A DNA stretch of 64,000 nt from CAZWSX01 sp964636985 (GTDB lineage Bacteria; Planctomycetota; Planctomycetia; Pirellulales; Pirellulaceae), in the NCBI GenBank assembly GCA_964636985.1, contig CAZWSX010000022.1, forward strand, positions 1 through 64,000, given 5' to 3'. Made by a program: the position numbers and the translations under genes. Shown piece after piece: positions 52,734 through 61,077 of the stretch; the stretch's first letter is position 1, and each line of letters starts with the position of its first letter. Below the pieces are notes generated by a model that was not told where the DNA came from, did no database searches, and worked only from the letters and a program-made list of their open reading frames with translations.

Positions 52734-54335
52734 ATGTCGGGCCTGCGCGAGGTTTCAGAGCAATTTCAGGAGCAGGAAAACCGGCTTCGTCTGGGAACAG
52801 GCGAGGTCGGTTTGGAGCGGCAGCGCCGATTGGGCCGTTTAGGCGTTCGTCAGCGGATCGCGAGATTGCTCGACCCCGGCACACCTCTGATTGAACTCGG
52901 ACTGTGGGCCGCCTGGGGCATGTACAAGGAATACGGCGAGATCCCCGCCGCAGGCGTGATTGCGGGCTTCGGCCAAGTCGAGGGTCGCACGTGTCTCGTT
53001 GTCGCCAACGACGCCACGGTCAAAGCCGGCGCGATGTTCCCCCAGTCGGTGAAGAAGACTCTTCGCGCCCAGAAAATCGCCGAGGTCTTCCGCACGCCTG
53101 TCATCTATCTCGTCGACTCCGCAGGCGTCTTCCTTCCCTTGCAAGACGACGTCTTTCCCGACGAAGACGACTTCGGCCGCATCTTTCGCAACAACGCGAA
53201 GTTCTCGGCTGAGGGAATTCCGCAACTCGCCGTCGTGATGGGGCACTGCGTAGCTGGCGGCGCCTATTTGCCTGTCCTGTGCGACAAACTGATCATGACC
53301 GAGGGAAGCCAGATGTATCTGGCCGGGCCAGCACTCGTGAAAGCAGCCATCGGCCAAACAGCCGATCCCGAAGAACTCGGCGGCGCGAAGATGCACTCGC
53401 GTCTGAGTGGCACAGCCGACTTCCATGAACCCAACGACGAAGCCGCGCTGGACCGCGCCCGCAAGCTCATCGCGCAGCTGCCAGCACCAACGAGCCGATC
53501 TCTGGCCGACATTTGGCAAGCCGCCGGGCCCGACGGCAACGAAATCTACAACATCGTGCCGCCGGATGGCCGCGAGTACGACGTCCGCAAGCTCCTGGTG
53601 TGCTTGGCCGACGTTGATTCGATCCAGGAGTACAAAGCCGACTACGGCCAAACGCTCGTAACATCGTTCGCGAAAGTCGGCGGGCGTAGCGTCGGGATCA
53701 TCGCCAATCAACATAGCCGCAGCCGCGGGCGCAACGGCGAGTTGGAATTCGGCGGCGTCGTCTACAACGAGAGTGCTGAGAAGGCCGCCCGATTTATTTT
53801 GAATTGCAATCAAGACGGAATTCCGCTTTTGTTCTTGCAGGACGTTCGCGGCTTCATGGTCGGCAAGGCCGCAGAGCAATCGGGCATCATCCGCGCCGGA
53901 GCAAAACTGGTTAACGCGGTGAGCAACTCGGTCGTTCCCAAAATGACGGTGGTGATCGGCGGGTCGTACGGAGCGGGAAATTACGCCCTTTGTGGCAAGG
54001 CCTACGACCCGTGGCTGATCGTCGCCTGGCCCGGCGCGCAAATGGCCGTCATGGGTGGTCAACAAGCCTCTGAGACCCTCCTCTCATTGCGGCTGCGCGA
54101 CGCCGAGCGTACCGGCCAAAAACTAAGTGAGTCCGAAATCGCCGCCATGCGAGACGAAACGAAGTCCCGCTACGACGAGCAAACCGATATCCGCTACGGC
54201 GCCGCGCGCGGCTGGGTCGATGCGATCATCCAACCGCACGATACGCGCCGCTGGGTCCATGCCGCGCTCGAGTGGATGTACCAAGCGAAGTCTTCTAAGC
54301 ACGAGAACTTGAGATCAGGCGTCTGGCAAGTCTAA
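52734..54335 (+). CDS. Acyl-CoA carboxylase carboxyltransferase subunit
   Basis: The ATG at 52734, preceded by GGGAG, gives 533 residues, typical of MccB/PccB/AtuC beta subunits. The N-terminal and C-terminal carboxyltransferase (crotonase-like) halves are both present. Motifs seen are VVANDATVKAGAMFPQSVKKTLRAQKIAE, MGHCVAGGAYLPVLCDKLIMTEGSQMYLAGPALVKAAIGQ, FLQDVRGFMVGKAAEQSGIIRAGAKLVNAVSNSVVPKMTVVIGGSYGAGNYALCG and PGAQMAVMGG. It moves a carboxyl group from biotin to an acyl-CoA. The neighbouring AtuA-like, hydratase and dehydrogenase genes suggest methylcrotonyl-CoA or geranyl-CoA as substrate. No biotin carboxylase/carrier subunit is present in the window. Confidence 0.9.
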   Translation: MSGLREVSEQFQEQENRLRLGTGEVGLERQRRLGRLGVRQRIARLLDPGTPLIELGLWAAWGMYKEYGEIPAAGVIAGFGQVEGRTCLVVANDATVKAGAMFPQSVKKTLRAQKIAEVFRTPVIYLVDSAGVFLPLQDDVFPDEDDFGRIFRNNAKFSAEGIPQLAVVMGHCVAGGAYLPVLCDKLIMTEGSQMYLAGPALVKAAIGQTADPEELGGAKMHSRLSGTADFHEPNDEAALDRARKLIAQLPAPTSRSLADIWQAAGPDGNEIYNIVPPDGREYDVRKLLVCLADVDSIQEYKADYGQTLVTSFAKVGGRSVGIIANQHSRSRGRNGELEFGGVVYNESAEKAARFILNCNQDGIPLLFLQDVRGFMVGKAAEQSGIIRAGAKLVNAVSNSVVPKMTVVIGGSYGAGNYALCGKAYDPWLIVAWPGAQMAVMGGQQASETLLSLRLRDAERTGQKLSESEIAAMRDETKSRYDEQTDIRYGAARGWVDAIIQPHDTRRWVHAALEWMYQAKSSKHENLRSGVWQV

Positions 54336-54360
54336 GCCATTGAATTGAGAGGATGGGTGG

Positions 54361-54385
54361 CACTGGCGTCCCAAAGACGCCAGTG
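54361..54385. repeat. Dispersed palindrome, family C (copy 1)
   Basis: CACTGGCGTC and GACGCCAGTG pair (10 bp) around CCAAA, following GGGTGG. A reverse-oriented copy is at 63223-63249. Immediately after it, GAAAACTCGGCGAAC occurs twice in tandem just before the ATG at 54426. Confidence 0.6.
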
Positions 54386-54425
54386 TGAACGCAAGAAAAC
54401 TCGGCGAACGAAAACTCGGCGAACC

Positions 54426-56225
54426 ATGTCAAGCGAACCGTTACGCATCGCCAACGCACAAGCCTTTTGGGGCGATCGTCCCGACGGCGCCAAGGAACTG
54501 CTGGAGCAGGTCCCCGAACTTGACTATCTCACGCTCGACTACCTGGCCGAAGTTTCCCTCTCCATTCTCGCGAACCAGCGGGCTCGCGATCCCAAAGCAG
54601 GCTACCCGCGAGACTTTATCGAACTCTTCACGTCGCTCATTCCCTACTGGAAGTCTGGCGGCCGCTGCAAGCTAATCACCAACGCAGGCGGACTCGACCC
54701 CCGCTCATGCGCCGAAGCCTGCATGGCAAAACTGGTTGAGCACAAGCGCCCTGCCCTCAAGATCGCCGTCGTCTTCGGCGACGACGTGCTGGCTCACTTG
54801 AAGGACGCCGCCAGCGACAACGATAAGAGCCTCACCAATCTCGACACCGGCGCCGCGCTCAGCACCGTGCGCGATCGCCTCATCACCGCCAACGCCTACA
54901 TGGGCGCAGACGGCATTGTCGCCGCACTGCGACAAGGAGCCGATATCGTCATCACGGGGCGAGTCGCCGATCCCTCGCTCACCGTCGCGCCGTGCATCTA
55001 CCACTTCGATTGGAAGCCTGACGACTGGAACCGCATCGCCGCCGCCATGACCGCGGGGCACCTTATCGAATGCGGCACCCAAGCAACAGGTGGCATCTCA
55101 ACCGACTGGCTCGAACTCGACGAGCCCGAGCGAATCGGCTTTCCCATCATCGAGATGTCAGCCGATGGAACCTTCGTGGTCACCAAACCGGTCGCGGCGA
55201 GCGGCATCGTCTCCATCGCCACAGTCACCGAACAACTGGTCTACGAAATCGGCGATCCCGCGCGAGTCCTCACTCCGGACGTCGCAGCCTCGTTTGTCGA
55301 GTTGAAACTCGAACAAGTTGGACCAAACCGAGTCCGCGTCAGCGGGGCTCGCGGCGCGCCGCCTACTGGTTCCTACAAAGTAAGCGCAACGTACCGCGAC
55401 GGCTATCGCGCCGCCGGAACGCTAACCATCTTTGGCCGCAACGCCGTTCAAAAAGCCAAACTCTGCGGCGACGTGGTTTTGAAGCGCGTCGCCGCGAAAG
55501 GCTTGAAGTGGCGAAAAGCCACGGTCGAGTGCCTCGGCGCTGGCGCTTGCGCAGGCGGCGCTTTGCCCGGCTTCGATCCCTCGTCGCTCCGCGAAACGGT
55601 GCTGCGAATCGCCATGGAAGCCGACGAGCAACCCGTCCTCGAAGTCTTTTCCAAACAACTGATGCCGCTTGTGACTGCCGGACCTCAAGGAGTGACGGGC
55701 TACGCCGAGGGTCGCCCACGAATTCATCCCATCTTTCGCTATTGGCCCTGCTTGGTTGATCGCAATCGCGTCAAACCTGTTGTCGAATTGCTAGAAACAC
55801 CCGCCTCTCTGGAACAACGCCAGGCGGCTATCGGCATCAAACAGAACCTGGAAGCAGCAGCGCCAACTGAGAAACCAGTGCCGTCAGGAAAGCCGTCGAG
55901 TTCGCCCAAGCGTCTCGGCGACATCGCCTTCGCGCGTAGCGGCGACAAGGGAACCAGTGCCAACATCGGCGTCATCGCCCGCAATCCGTCCGACTACGCC
56001 AAGATTTCAAAACTTCTGACGCCGCAACGAATACAAAAATTCCTCGCAAATCGCGGGGCAGGCGAAGTCGAACGGTTCGAACTCCCTAACTTGTACGCTC
56101 TTAACTTTATTGTGCATGATGTGCTGGCCAACAGCCTCTCGATCGACGCTCAGGGCAAGACGCTCGGGCAAGTGTTGCTCGAGATGCCGCTCCTTGAAAT
56201 ACCACTCGAAGGAGACGCTTCATGA
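54426..56225 (+). CDS. AtuA-like (DUF1446) protein with fused C-terminal ferredoxin-fold domain
   Basis: The ATG at 54426 gives 599 residues. The main AtuA/DUF1446 domain (about 5-455) begins RIANAQAFWGDRPDGAKELLEQ and contains KLITNAGGLDPRSCAEACMAKL, GADIVITGRVADPSLTVAP and AGHLIECGTQATGGISTDWLEL. After a Ser/Pro linker (about 475-490) comes the second AtuA-associated domain: LGDIAFARSGDKGTSANIGVIARNPSDY, and LPNLYALNFIVHDVL. AtuA is required for acyclic terpene use in Pseudomonas but its reaction is unknown. It sits between carboxyltransferase and hydratase genes and overlaps the latter by 4 bases (ATGA), as in atu/liu-like operons. Confidence 0.85.
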   Translation: MSSEPLRIANAQAFWGDRPDGAKELLEQVPELDYLTLDYLAEVSLSILANQRARDPKAGYPRDFIELFTSLIPYWKSGGRCKLITNAGGLDPRSCAEACMAKLVEHKRPALKIAVVFGDDVLAHLKDAASDNDKSLTNLDTGAALSTVRDRLITANAYMGADGIVAALRQGADIVITGRVADPSLTVAPCIYHFDWKPDDWNRIAAAMTAGHLIECGTQATGGISTDWLELDEPERIGFPIIEMSADGTFVVTKPVAASGIVSIATVTEQLVYEIGDPARVLTPDVAASFVELKLEQVGPNRVRVSGARGAPPTGSYKVSATYRDGYRAAGTLTIFGRNAVQKAKLCGDVVLKRVAAKGLKWRKATVECLGAGACAGGALPGFDPSSLRETVLRIAMEADEQPVLEVFSKQLMPLVTAGPQGVTGYAEGRPRIHPIFRYWPCLVDRNRVKPVVELLETPASLEQRQAAIGIKQNLEAAAPTEKPVPSGKPSSSPKRLGDIAFARSGDKGTSANIGVIARNPSDYAKISKLLTPQRIQKFLANRGAGEVERFELPNLYALNFIVHDVLANSLSIDAQGKTLGQVLLEMPLLEIPLEGDAS

Positions 56226-56995
56226 GCGATGAACTCGTCCTATCCCGGCGGCATTCCCCGGAAATCGCGATCGTCACACTGAATCGCCCCGACAAGCGCA
56301 ACGCTCTGAACGTTGCGCTGCTTGGCCAGCTCACTGCCACGCTCGACAACCTGGAGAAAGATCCCGCTTGCCGTGTTGTGATCCTAGGCGGCGAGGGGAA
56401 CGTTTTTTGTGCGGGAATGGACCTGGTCGAAGCCGCTAGTGCCGAAGCCAACAAGTCGGCAGCAAGCGGGATTCGCAGAGTTCTCGAACAACTGCGAGAT
56501 TCGCGGCTCGTCTCGATTGCCGCCGCTCATGGAGCCGCTTACGGCGGGGGCGGCGGCTTGATCGCAGCTTGCGATCTTGTCGTGGCGGCAAACGATCTGC
56601 GCATTGCCTTTCCTGAGACGCGCCGGGGATTGGTCCCGGCCCTGGTGTCGGTCGTTTTGGCAAAAAAGCTTCGCGACGGCGACTTGCGCGAACTATTCCT
56701 TGTCGGCGAACCCATTTCGCCACTCCGCGCTCAAGAAATCGGACTGGCCCAGTGGGTGGTCCCCAAGGAACAATTGCTGTCGCACACGCTCGCGATTGCC
56801 GAGCGCGTGACCCTCGGTGGCCCCGACGCGGTTCACCTGACGAAGCTATTGCTGAACCGGCGGGCGATCGATTTCCAATCACTCCACGCCATCCACGAAC
56901 AAGTCCGCCAAAGCGATGAGGCTGCCGAAGGCATGGCCGCATTCCGTGAAGGACGGCAGCCTAACTGGGTTCCCGCAACGGACAAGAAAAAGTAG
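56222..56995 (+). CDS. Enoyl-CoA hydratase/isomerase, methylglutaconyl-type
   Basis: The 257-residue protein has the crotonase oxyanion segments NVFCAGMDLVEAA and AAHGAAYGGGGGLIAACDLVVAA, followed by AFPETRRGLVPALVSVVLAKKL. The start overlaps the AtuA-like gene by ATGA. Position next to a carboxyltransferase and an acyl-CoA dehydrogenase suggests a role like LiuC (3-methylglutaconyl-CoA hydratase) or AtuE. The second catalytic acid found in true hydratases is not certain by eye. It would act on a branched acyl-CoA. Confidence 0.85.
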   Translation: MSDELVLSRRHSPEIAIVTLNRPDKRNALNVALLGQLTATLDNLEKDPACRVVILGGEGNVFCAGMDLVEAASAEANKSAASGIRRVLEQLRDSRLVSIAAAHGAAYGGGGGLIAACDLVVAANDLRIAFPETRRGLVPALVSVVLAKKLRDGDLRELFLVGEPISPLRAQEIGLAQWVVPKEQLLSHTLAIAERVTLGGPDAVHLTKLLLNRRAIDFQSLHAIHEQVRQSDEAAEGMAAFREGRQPNWVPATDKKK

Positions 56996-57022
56996 AAGAC
57001 CTCTGCCGTAAGGAGTACCAAT

Positions 57023-58798
57023 ATGTCGACCACCGCACAGGCTCCGCAAGCCGCGCAGCGGCAAGAACAGATGAAGCAGGCCGAAGAGATCCTCTCCTCG
57101 GTCAAGCAGCAAGTCGGCATCGCCAAAGGGATGTTTCGCGGCCGCTTCATCGCCGACTGGGTTTTTCCCTATCCGCGGCTCTCGGCCGATGACGATAAGC
57201 GCGTGAACTCGGCGCTGGCCGAACTGCGCGCCTTCTGCGATGCCGAACTCGATCCCACGCAGATCGACCGCGATGCCGATATCCCGCGCAACGTGATCGA
57301 TGGGCTCTCGCGGCTCGGTGTCCTTGGGATGACGGCGCCGCCAGCACTCGGCGGGCAAGGATTCTCGCAACTCGGCTACTGCAAAATCTTGGAGGAGCTA
57401 GGCAAACGTTGCAGCTCGACGTCCATCTTCGTGAACGCTCACCACTCGATCGGCATGCGGGCACTTCTCTTGTTCGGCACGGCCGAGCAGAAAGAACGCT
57501 GGCTTCCCGAGATGATCAGCGGACACAAGCTGGGGGCCTTCGCGCTGACTGAGCCCGAAGCAGGCTCCGACGCTTCCAACGTTCAAACCACGGCCACGCC
57601 AACCGAGGATGGCTCCGGCTACGTTCTCAACGGGCAAAAGCGCTACATCACCAACGCGGCCATTGCCGACGTACTCACGGTGATGGCTCGCACGCCCCAT
57701 CCCAGTGGCAAAGGGACGGCGATCACGGCGTTTCTCGTCACGCCCGACATGCAAGGGTTCAAGATGATCGAGCCGCGGATGTCCAAGCTCGGCATCCGCG
57801 GCACGGCGACGGGCCGCTTCGCCTTCGAGAACCTCTACGTTCCCAAAGAAAACATCCTGGGTCCCTATGGCAAGGGACTCAAAGTTGCGCTCACGGTCCT
57901 CGACTTCGGCCGCACCACGTTCGGTGCCTGCTGCACCGGCGCCGCGAAAACCGCGCTGCGACTGGCGGTCGAGCACGCAAAATCGCGCAAGCAGTTCGGG
58001 CGAAGATTGGGCGATTTCGAACTGGTCCAGCAAAAGCTCGCTCGCATGGCCGCCTGGACGTACGCCATGGAAGCGATGACCACCGTCACCGCCGGTCTGA
58101 TCGATCACGGTATGGAAGACTACATGATCGAAACGGCGATGCTTAAGGTCTATAGCACCGAACGGTTGTGGACCATCGTGAACGACTCGTTCCAAATCCA
58201 CGGCGGAGCGGCCTACTTTCTCGATCGCCCGCTTGAGCGAATGATCCGCGACGCGCGAATTAATCAGATCGGCGAAGGGGCCAACGAAGTCCTCTTTTCG
58301 TTCATGGCCCTCGCCGGCATGCGCGACGTCGGTATGAATCTGAAATCAACGCGCGACAACCTCCTCAACGTCTCCAAGGCGATCCCCACGTTCTTCGGCT
58401 TCGCGGGCGACTACCTGCGACTGCGGATGAGTTCGCCGAGCGTCCCCGTTCGTTCGCCGTCACTCCAACAAGCGGCCTCACGCGTAGGGCACCTCATCGG
58501 GCGCCTCGCCTGCACGGCTCAGTCGCTATTGTTCCGCTACGGCGAAGACGTCCTCGAACGACAAATCGAGCAGGAACGGATCGCCTGGGCGGCCATGGAA
58601 CTGTTCGCCTCGGTGAGCGTCCTCAGCCGCCGCGACGCAGAACTGGCAAACGAAATCGAATCCGACCCCGCCAACGGCGCCGTAGCCGACTTGTTCCTGG
58701 AGGAATCCGCCGCGAACATCGCGCGGCAACTTGCCGCCGTGGGCCGCTCTAATGATCGAAAACTTAGCAACGCCGCCAGCGCGGTGTTGAAGGATTGA
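57023..58798 (+). CDS. Long acyl-CoA dehydrogenase
   Basis: At 591 residues this exceeds the usual 380, with a helical C-terminal extension of about 180 residues as in VLCAD-like and FadE5-like enzymes. Motifs in order: LGMTAPPALGGQGFSQLGYCKILEELGKR, GAFALTEPEAGSDASNVQTTATPTEDG, YVLNGQKRYITNAAIADVLTV, LGIRGTATGRFAFENLYVPKENILGP, RKQFGRRLGDFELVQQKLARMA, QIHGGAAYFLDRPLERMIRDARINQIGEGANEVL. FAD-dependent oxidation of an acyl-CoA is expected. It lies 27 bases after the hydratase gene, in one operon. Substrate length cannot be deduced. Confidence 0.9.
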   Translation: MSTTAQAPQAAQRQEQMKQAEEILSSVKQQVGIAKGMFRGRFIADWVFPYPRLSADDDKRVNSALAELRAFCDAELDPTQIDRDADIPRNVIDGLSRLGVLGMTAPPALGGQGFSQLGYCKILEELGKRCSSTSIFVNAHHSIGMRALLLFGTAEQKERWLPEMISGHKLGAFALTEPEAGSDASNVQTTATPTEDGSGYVLNGQKRYITNAAIADVLTVMARTPHPSGKGTAITAFLVTPDMQGFKMIEPRMSKLGIRGTATGRFAFENLYVPKENILGPYGKGLKVALTVLDFGRTTFGACCTGAAKTALRLAVEHAKSRKQFGRRLGDFELVQQKLARMAAWTYAMEAMTTVTAGLIDHGMEDYMIETAMLKVYSTERLWTIVNDSFQIHGGAAYFLDRPLERMIRDARINQIGEGANEVLFSFMALAGMRDVGMNLKSTRDNLLNVSKAIPTFFGFAGDYLRLRMSSPSVPVRSPSLQQAASRVGHLIGRLACTAQSLLFRYGEDVLERQIEQERIAWAAMELFASVSVLSRRDAELANEIESDPANGAVADLFLEESAANIARQLAAVGRSNDRKLSNAASAVLKD

Positions 58799-58803
58799 AA
58801 AGT

Positions 58804-58835
58804 GCTGTGACTCTCCTGAGTCGCAAAAGGTGGAG
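58804..58835. repeat. Dispersed palindrome, family D (copy 2)
   Basis: TGTGACTC and GAGTCGCA pair (8 bp with a T-G wobble) around TCCT, followed by AAAAGGTGGAG. It starts a few bases after the stop of the acyl-CoA dehydrogenase gene. Confidence 0.5.
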
Positions 58836-58884
58836 CTTGAACTCGGACAAAGGTTTCGTTCGAACTAACATCCACGCTACCGCA

Positions 58885-59106
58885 CTACAGGCCCCGAAGC
58901 GTGTCGTTGTATCGTCCACAATCGCACTTCATCGTGAAGGCAGTGTCACCCCGAGTCTCGATTTGAAGCACAGCGCCGCACTTGTCGCATACAACCGATT
59001 CGTTGCGTCCCACTCGGGAGAACTCCTCAAGAGCCGCAATCGTTACCTGCATCCTCTTTTCGCGGTCATCTTCGGCTTTTGAAGTCATGCTAAGTTTCGC
59101 GTCCAA
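58885..59106 (-). CDS. Small double-CxxC / CxC zinc-ribbon protein
   Basis: A 73-residue protein. AGGA stands 6 bases ahead of a TTG at 59106, while the ATG at 59088 has no visible ribosome binding site, so the TTG start is favoured. The C-terminal half holds CDKCGAVLQIETRGDTAFTMKCDCG, a Cys pair followed by a CxC, fitting a zinc ribbon. The N-terminus is charged and helical. It lies between the acyl-CoA dehydrogenase and acyl-CoA synthetase genes. Function unknown; possibly a nucleic-acid-binding or structural zinc protein. Confidence 0.6.
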   Translation of the reverse strand: MDAKLSMTSKAEDDREKRMQVTIAALEEFSRVGRNESVVCDKCGAVLQIETRGDTAFTMKCDCGRYNDTLRGL

Positions 59107-59149
59107 TAGATTTCCTGGTTCCTGGCCTCCTGAAATCTCTTCGCGCTAG

Positions 59150-60862
59150 CTACGCCGTATCAATCTTCGCCACCGCCTCGAGCCCTAGTTCCTTGATCGC
59201 AATCTCGCGAATCCGGAACTTCTGCACCTTGCCGGTCACCGTCGTTGGAAAGCTTTCGACGAACTGCACATAGCGAGGCGATTTGCAGTGAGCTAGGCCG
59301 GCTCGGCAATAGGTTTGGATGTCGGCCACCGTCAACGTGTGGCCGGCGCGCAACTTGATCCAGGCCAGGACCTCCTCGCCGTACTTGGCGTCGGGCACGC
59401 CGACGATCTGCACTTCCTCGACGGCGGGGTGGCGATACAGATACTCCTCAATCTCGCGCGGGTAGATGTTCTCGCCGCCGCGGATGATCATGTCCTTGAG
59501 CCGCCCGGTGATCCGGTAACAGCCACTTGGCTCGCGCAAGCCCAAATCGCCGGTGTGGAGCCAGCCGTCGGCGTCGACTGCTTCGGCCGTTTTGTCGGGC
59601 TGGCGATAGTAACCCAACATCACGCCGTGCCCCGTCCCGCAAACCTCGCCCGGTTGGTTGTCGCCAAGTTCGTGTCCGGTTTCCGGATCGACGATCTTCA
59701 CCCGCACGCCAGGCAACGGCCGGCCGACGGTTCCCACGCGCAGTTCGATCGGATCATCCACAGTCGTTTGCGTTAGGAGGGGCGAGGCCTCCGTCTGGCC
59801 ATAGCCGACGGTCAACTCTCGTGCACCCATCTCACTAGTGACCCGCTTCATCAGCGATATGGGACACGGGCTTCCCGCCATGATCCCAGTGCGAAGTGAA
59901 GAGAGCTTGCGCGACGGATACTCGGCGTGCTCGAACATCGCGATGAACATCGTCGGCACGCCGTACACCGAAGTGCAACCTTCGCTCTCGATCGCTCGCA
60001 GCGTCGCCCCGGCGTCGAAGACTTCCGACGGAAAAACCATCTGGCAGCCGTGCGTCACGGCGCACATCGATCCCAGTACACAGCCGAAACAGTGGTAGAG
60101 TGGCACAGGAATCGCGATCCGATCCTCCACAGTAAAACCCTGGTTCACGCCGGCGTACCACGCGTTCAGCAGCACGTTGCGGTGCGAGAGCATCGCCCCT
60201 TTTGGCAAGGCCGTCGTGCCCGACGTGTATTGGATGTTGATCGGGTCGTCGGGCTGCAACGGCTTCTCGGCGGCGGCGAGTTGTTCGTCGGAGACGTCGC
60301 TTCCACGCCCTAAAAACGACTCCCACTCCAGCATCCCTGGCACTGACCGTTCACCCAGCGAGACCAGCCATTGCAGGTGAGGAAACTCGCCATGCGCTTT
60401 CCTGCCGGCCGCCCCTTCCTTCAACTCCGGGCAAACCTTCTGCAGCATCTCCAATCGGTCGTGCTGCTTGAAGTGGTCGAGCATCGCCAGGCCGCGAATC
60501 TGCGATTGGCCAATGGCGTAGCGCAGCTCTTCGATCTGGTAGCCGGGGTTGATATTGACCAGCACGACACCAATCCGCGCGGTGGCGAACTGCAAGATGA
60601 CCCAGCCGGGACAATTGGACGCCCAGACGCCGAAGTGCTCATCCCGTTTGAAACCAAGTGCCAGCAATGCCTTGGCCGCCTGATCGACCGCCTTGTCGAA
60701 CTGGCTCCAGCTGGGACGATAGTTCAGAATGGGAAAGACGATCGCCGTTCGGTCCGGAACGTTAGCGGCAGTGCGACGAAGGGCCTGACCGATGGTCAGG
60801 TCGTCCACCCACGGAAGCCCTGAGCTTGGACGCCCCTGCCCTGGAAGATTGTCCGAGACCAT
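59150..60862 (-). CDS. AMP-forming acyl-CoA synthetase
   Basis: The ATG at 60862 (AAAGGGG 6 bases upstream) gives 570 residues, a normal length. The core motifs are present: P-loop YTSGTTALPKGAMLSHRN (Ala in place of the usual Gly after GTT), VGYGQTEASPLLTQT, RIGVVLVNINPGYQ, and the C-terminal hinge YRITGRLKDMIIRGGENIYPREIEEYL with the catalytic Lys in TVTGKVQKFRIREIA. It should adenylate a carboxylic acid and form a CoA thioester. It is oriented opposite to the carboxyltransferase operon and the thiolase. Confidence 0.9.
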   Translation of the reverse strand: MVSDNLPGQGRPSSGLPWVDDLTIGQALRRTAANVPDRTAIVFPILNYRPSWSQFDKAVDQAAKALLALGFKRDEHFGVWASNCPGWVILQFATARIGVVLVNINPGYQIEELRYAIGQSQIRGLAMLDHFKQHDRLEMLQKVCPELKEGAAGRKAHGEFPHLQWLVSLGERSVPGMLEWESFLGRGSDVSDEQLAAAEKPLQPDDPINIQYTSGTTALPKGAMLSHRNVLLNAWYAGVNQGFTVEDRIAIPVPLYHCFGCVLGSMCAVTHGCQMVFPSEVFDAGATLRAIESEGCTSVYGVPTMFIAMFEHAEYPSRKLSSLRTGIMAGSPCPISLMKRVTSEMGARELTVGYGQTEASPLLTQTTVDDPIELRVGTVGRPLPGVRVKIVDPETGHELGDNQPGEVCGTGHGVMLGYYRQPDKTAEAVDADGWLHTGDLGLREPSGCYRITGRLKDMIIRGGENIYPREIEEYLYRHPAVEEVQIVGVPDAKYGEEVLAWIKLRAGHTLTVADIQTYCRAGLAHCKSPRYVQFVESFPTTVTGKVQKFRIREIAIKELGLEAVAKIDTA

Positions 60863-61077
60863 AAGTAGCCCCTTTCGCCGGAGGAGACTTACGCCACGCC
60901 GTAACGTCCAATGCCGCACCAAACGATTCGACACGGGCGCAACACTGCCCTGCACATTCTACGCATCTGGAACAAGCGTGAGAGGACCAGTTTTGTGACC
61001 TGCCCGACAATTCAGCCCGCGGGGCGAGCCCTCTTTACGGCAAGCTCCCTATAATTAGCCGTGCAAGGAGACCTCTC

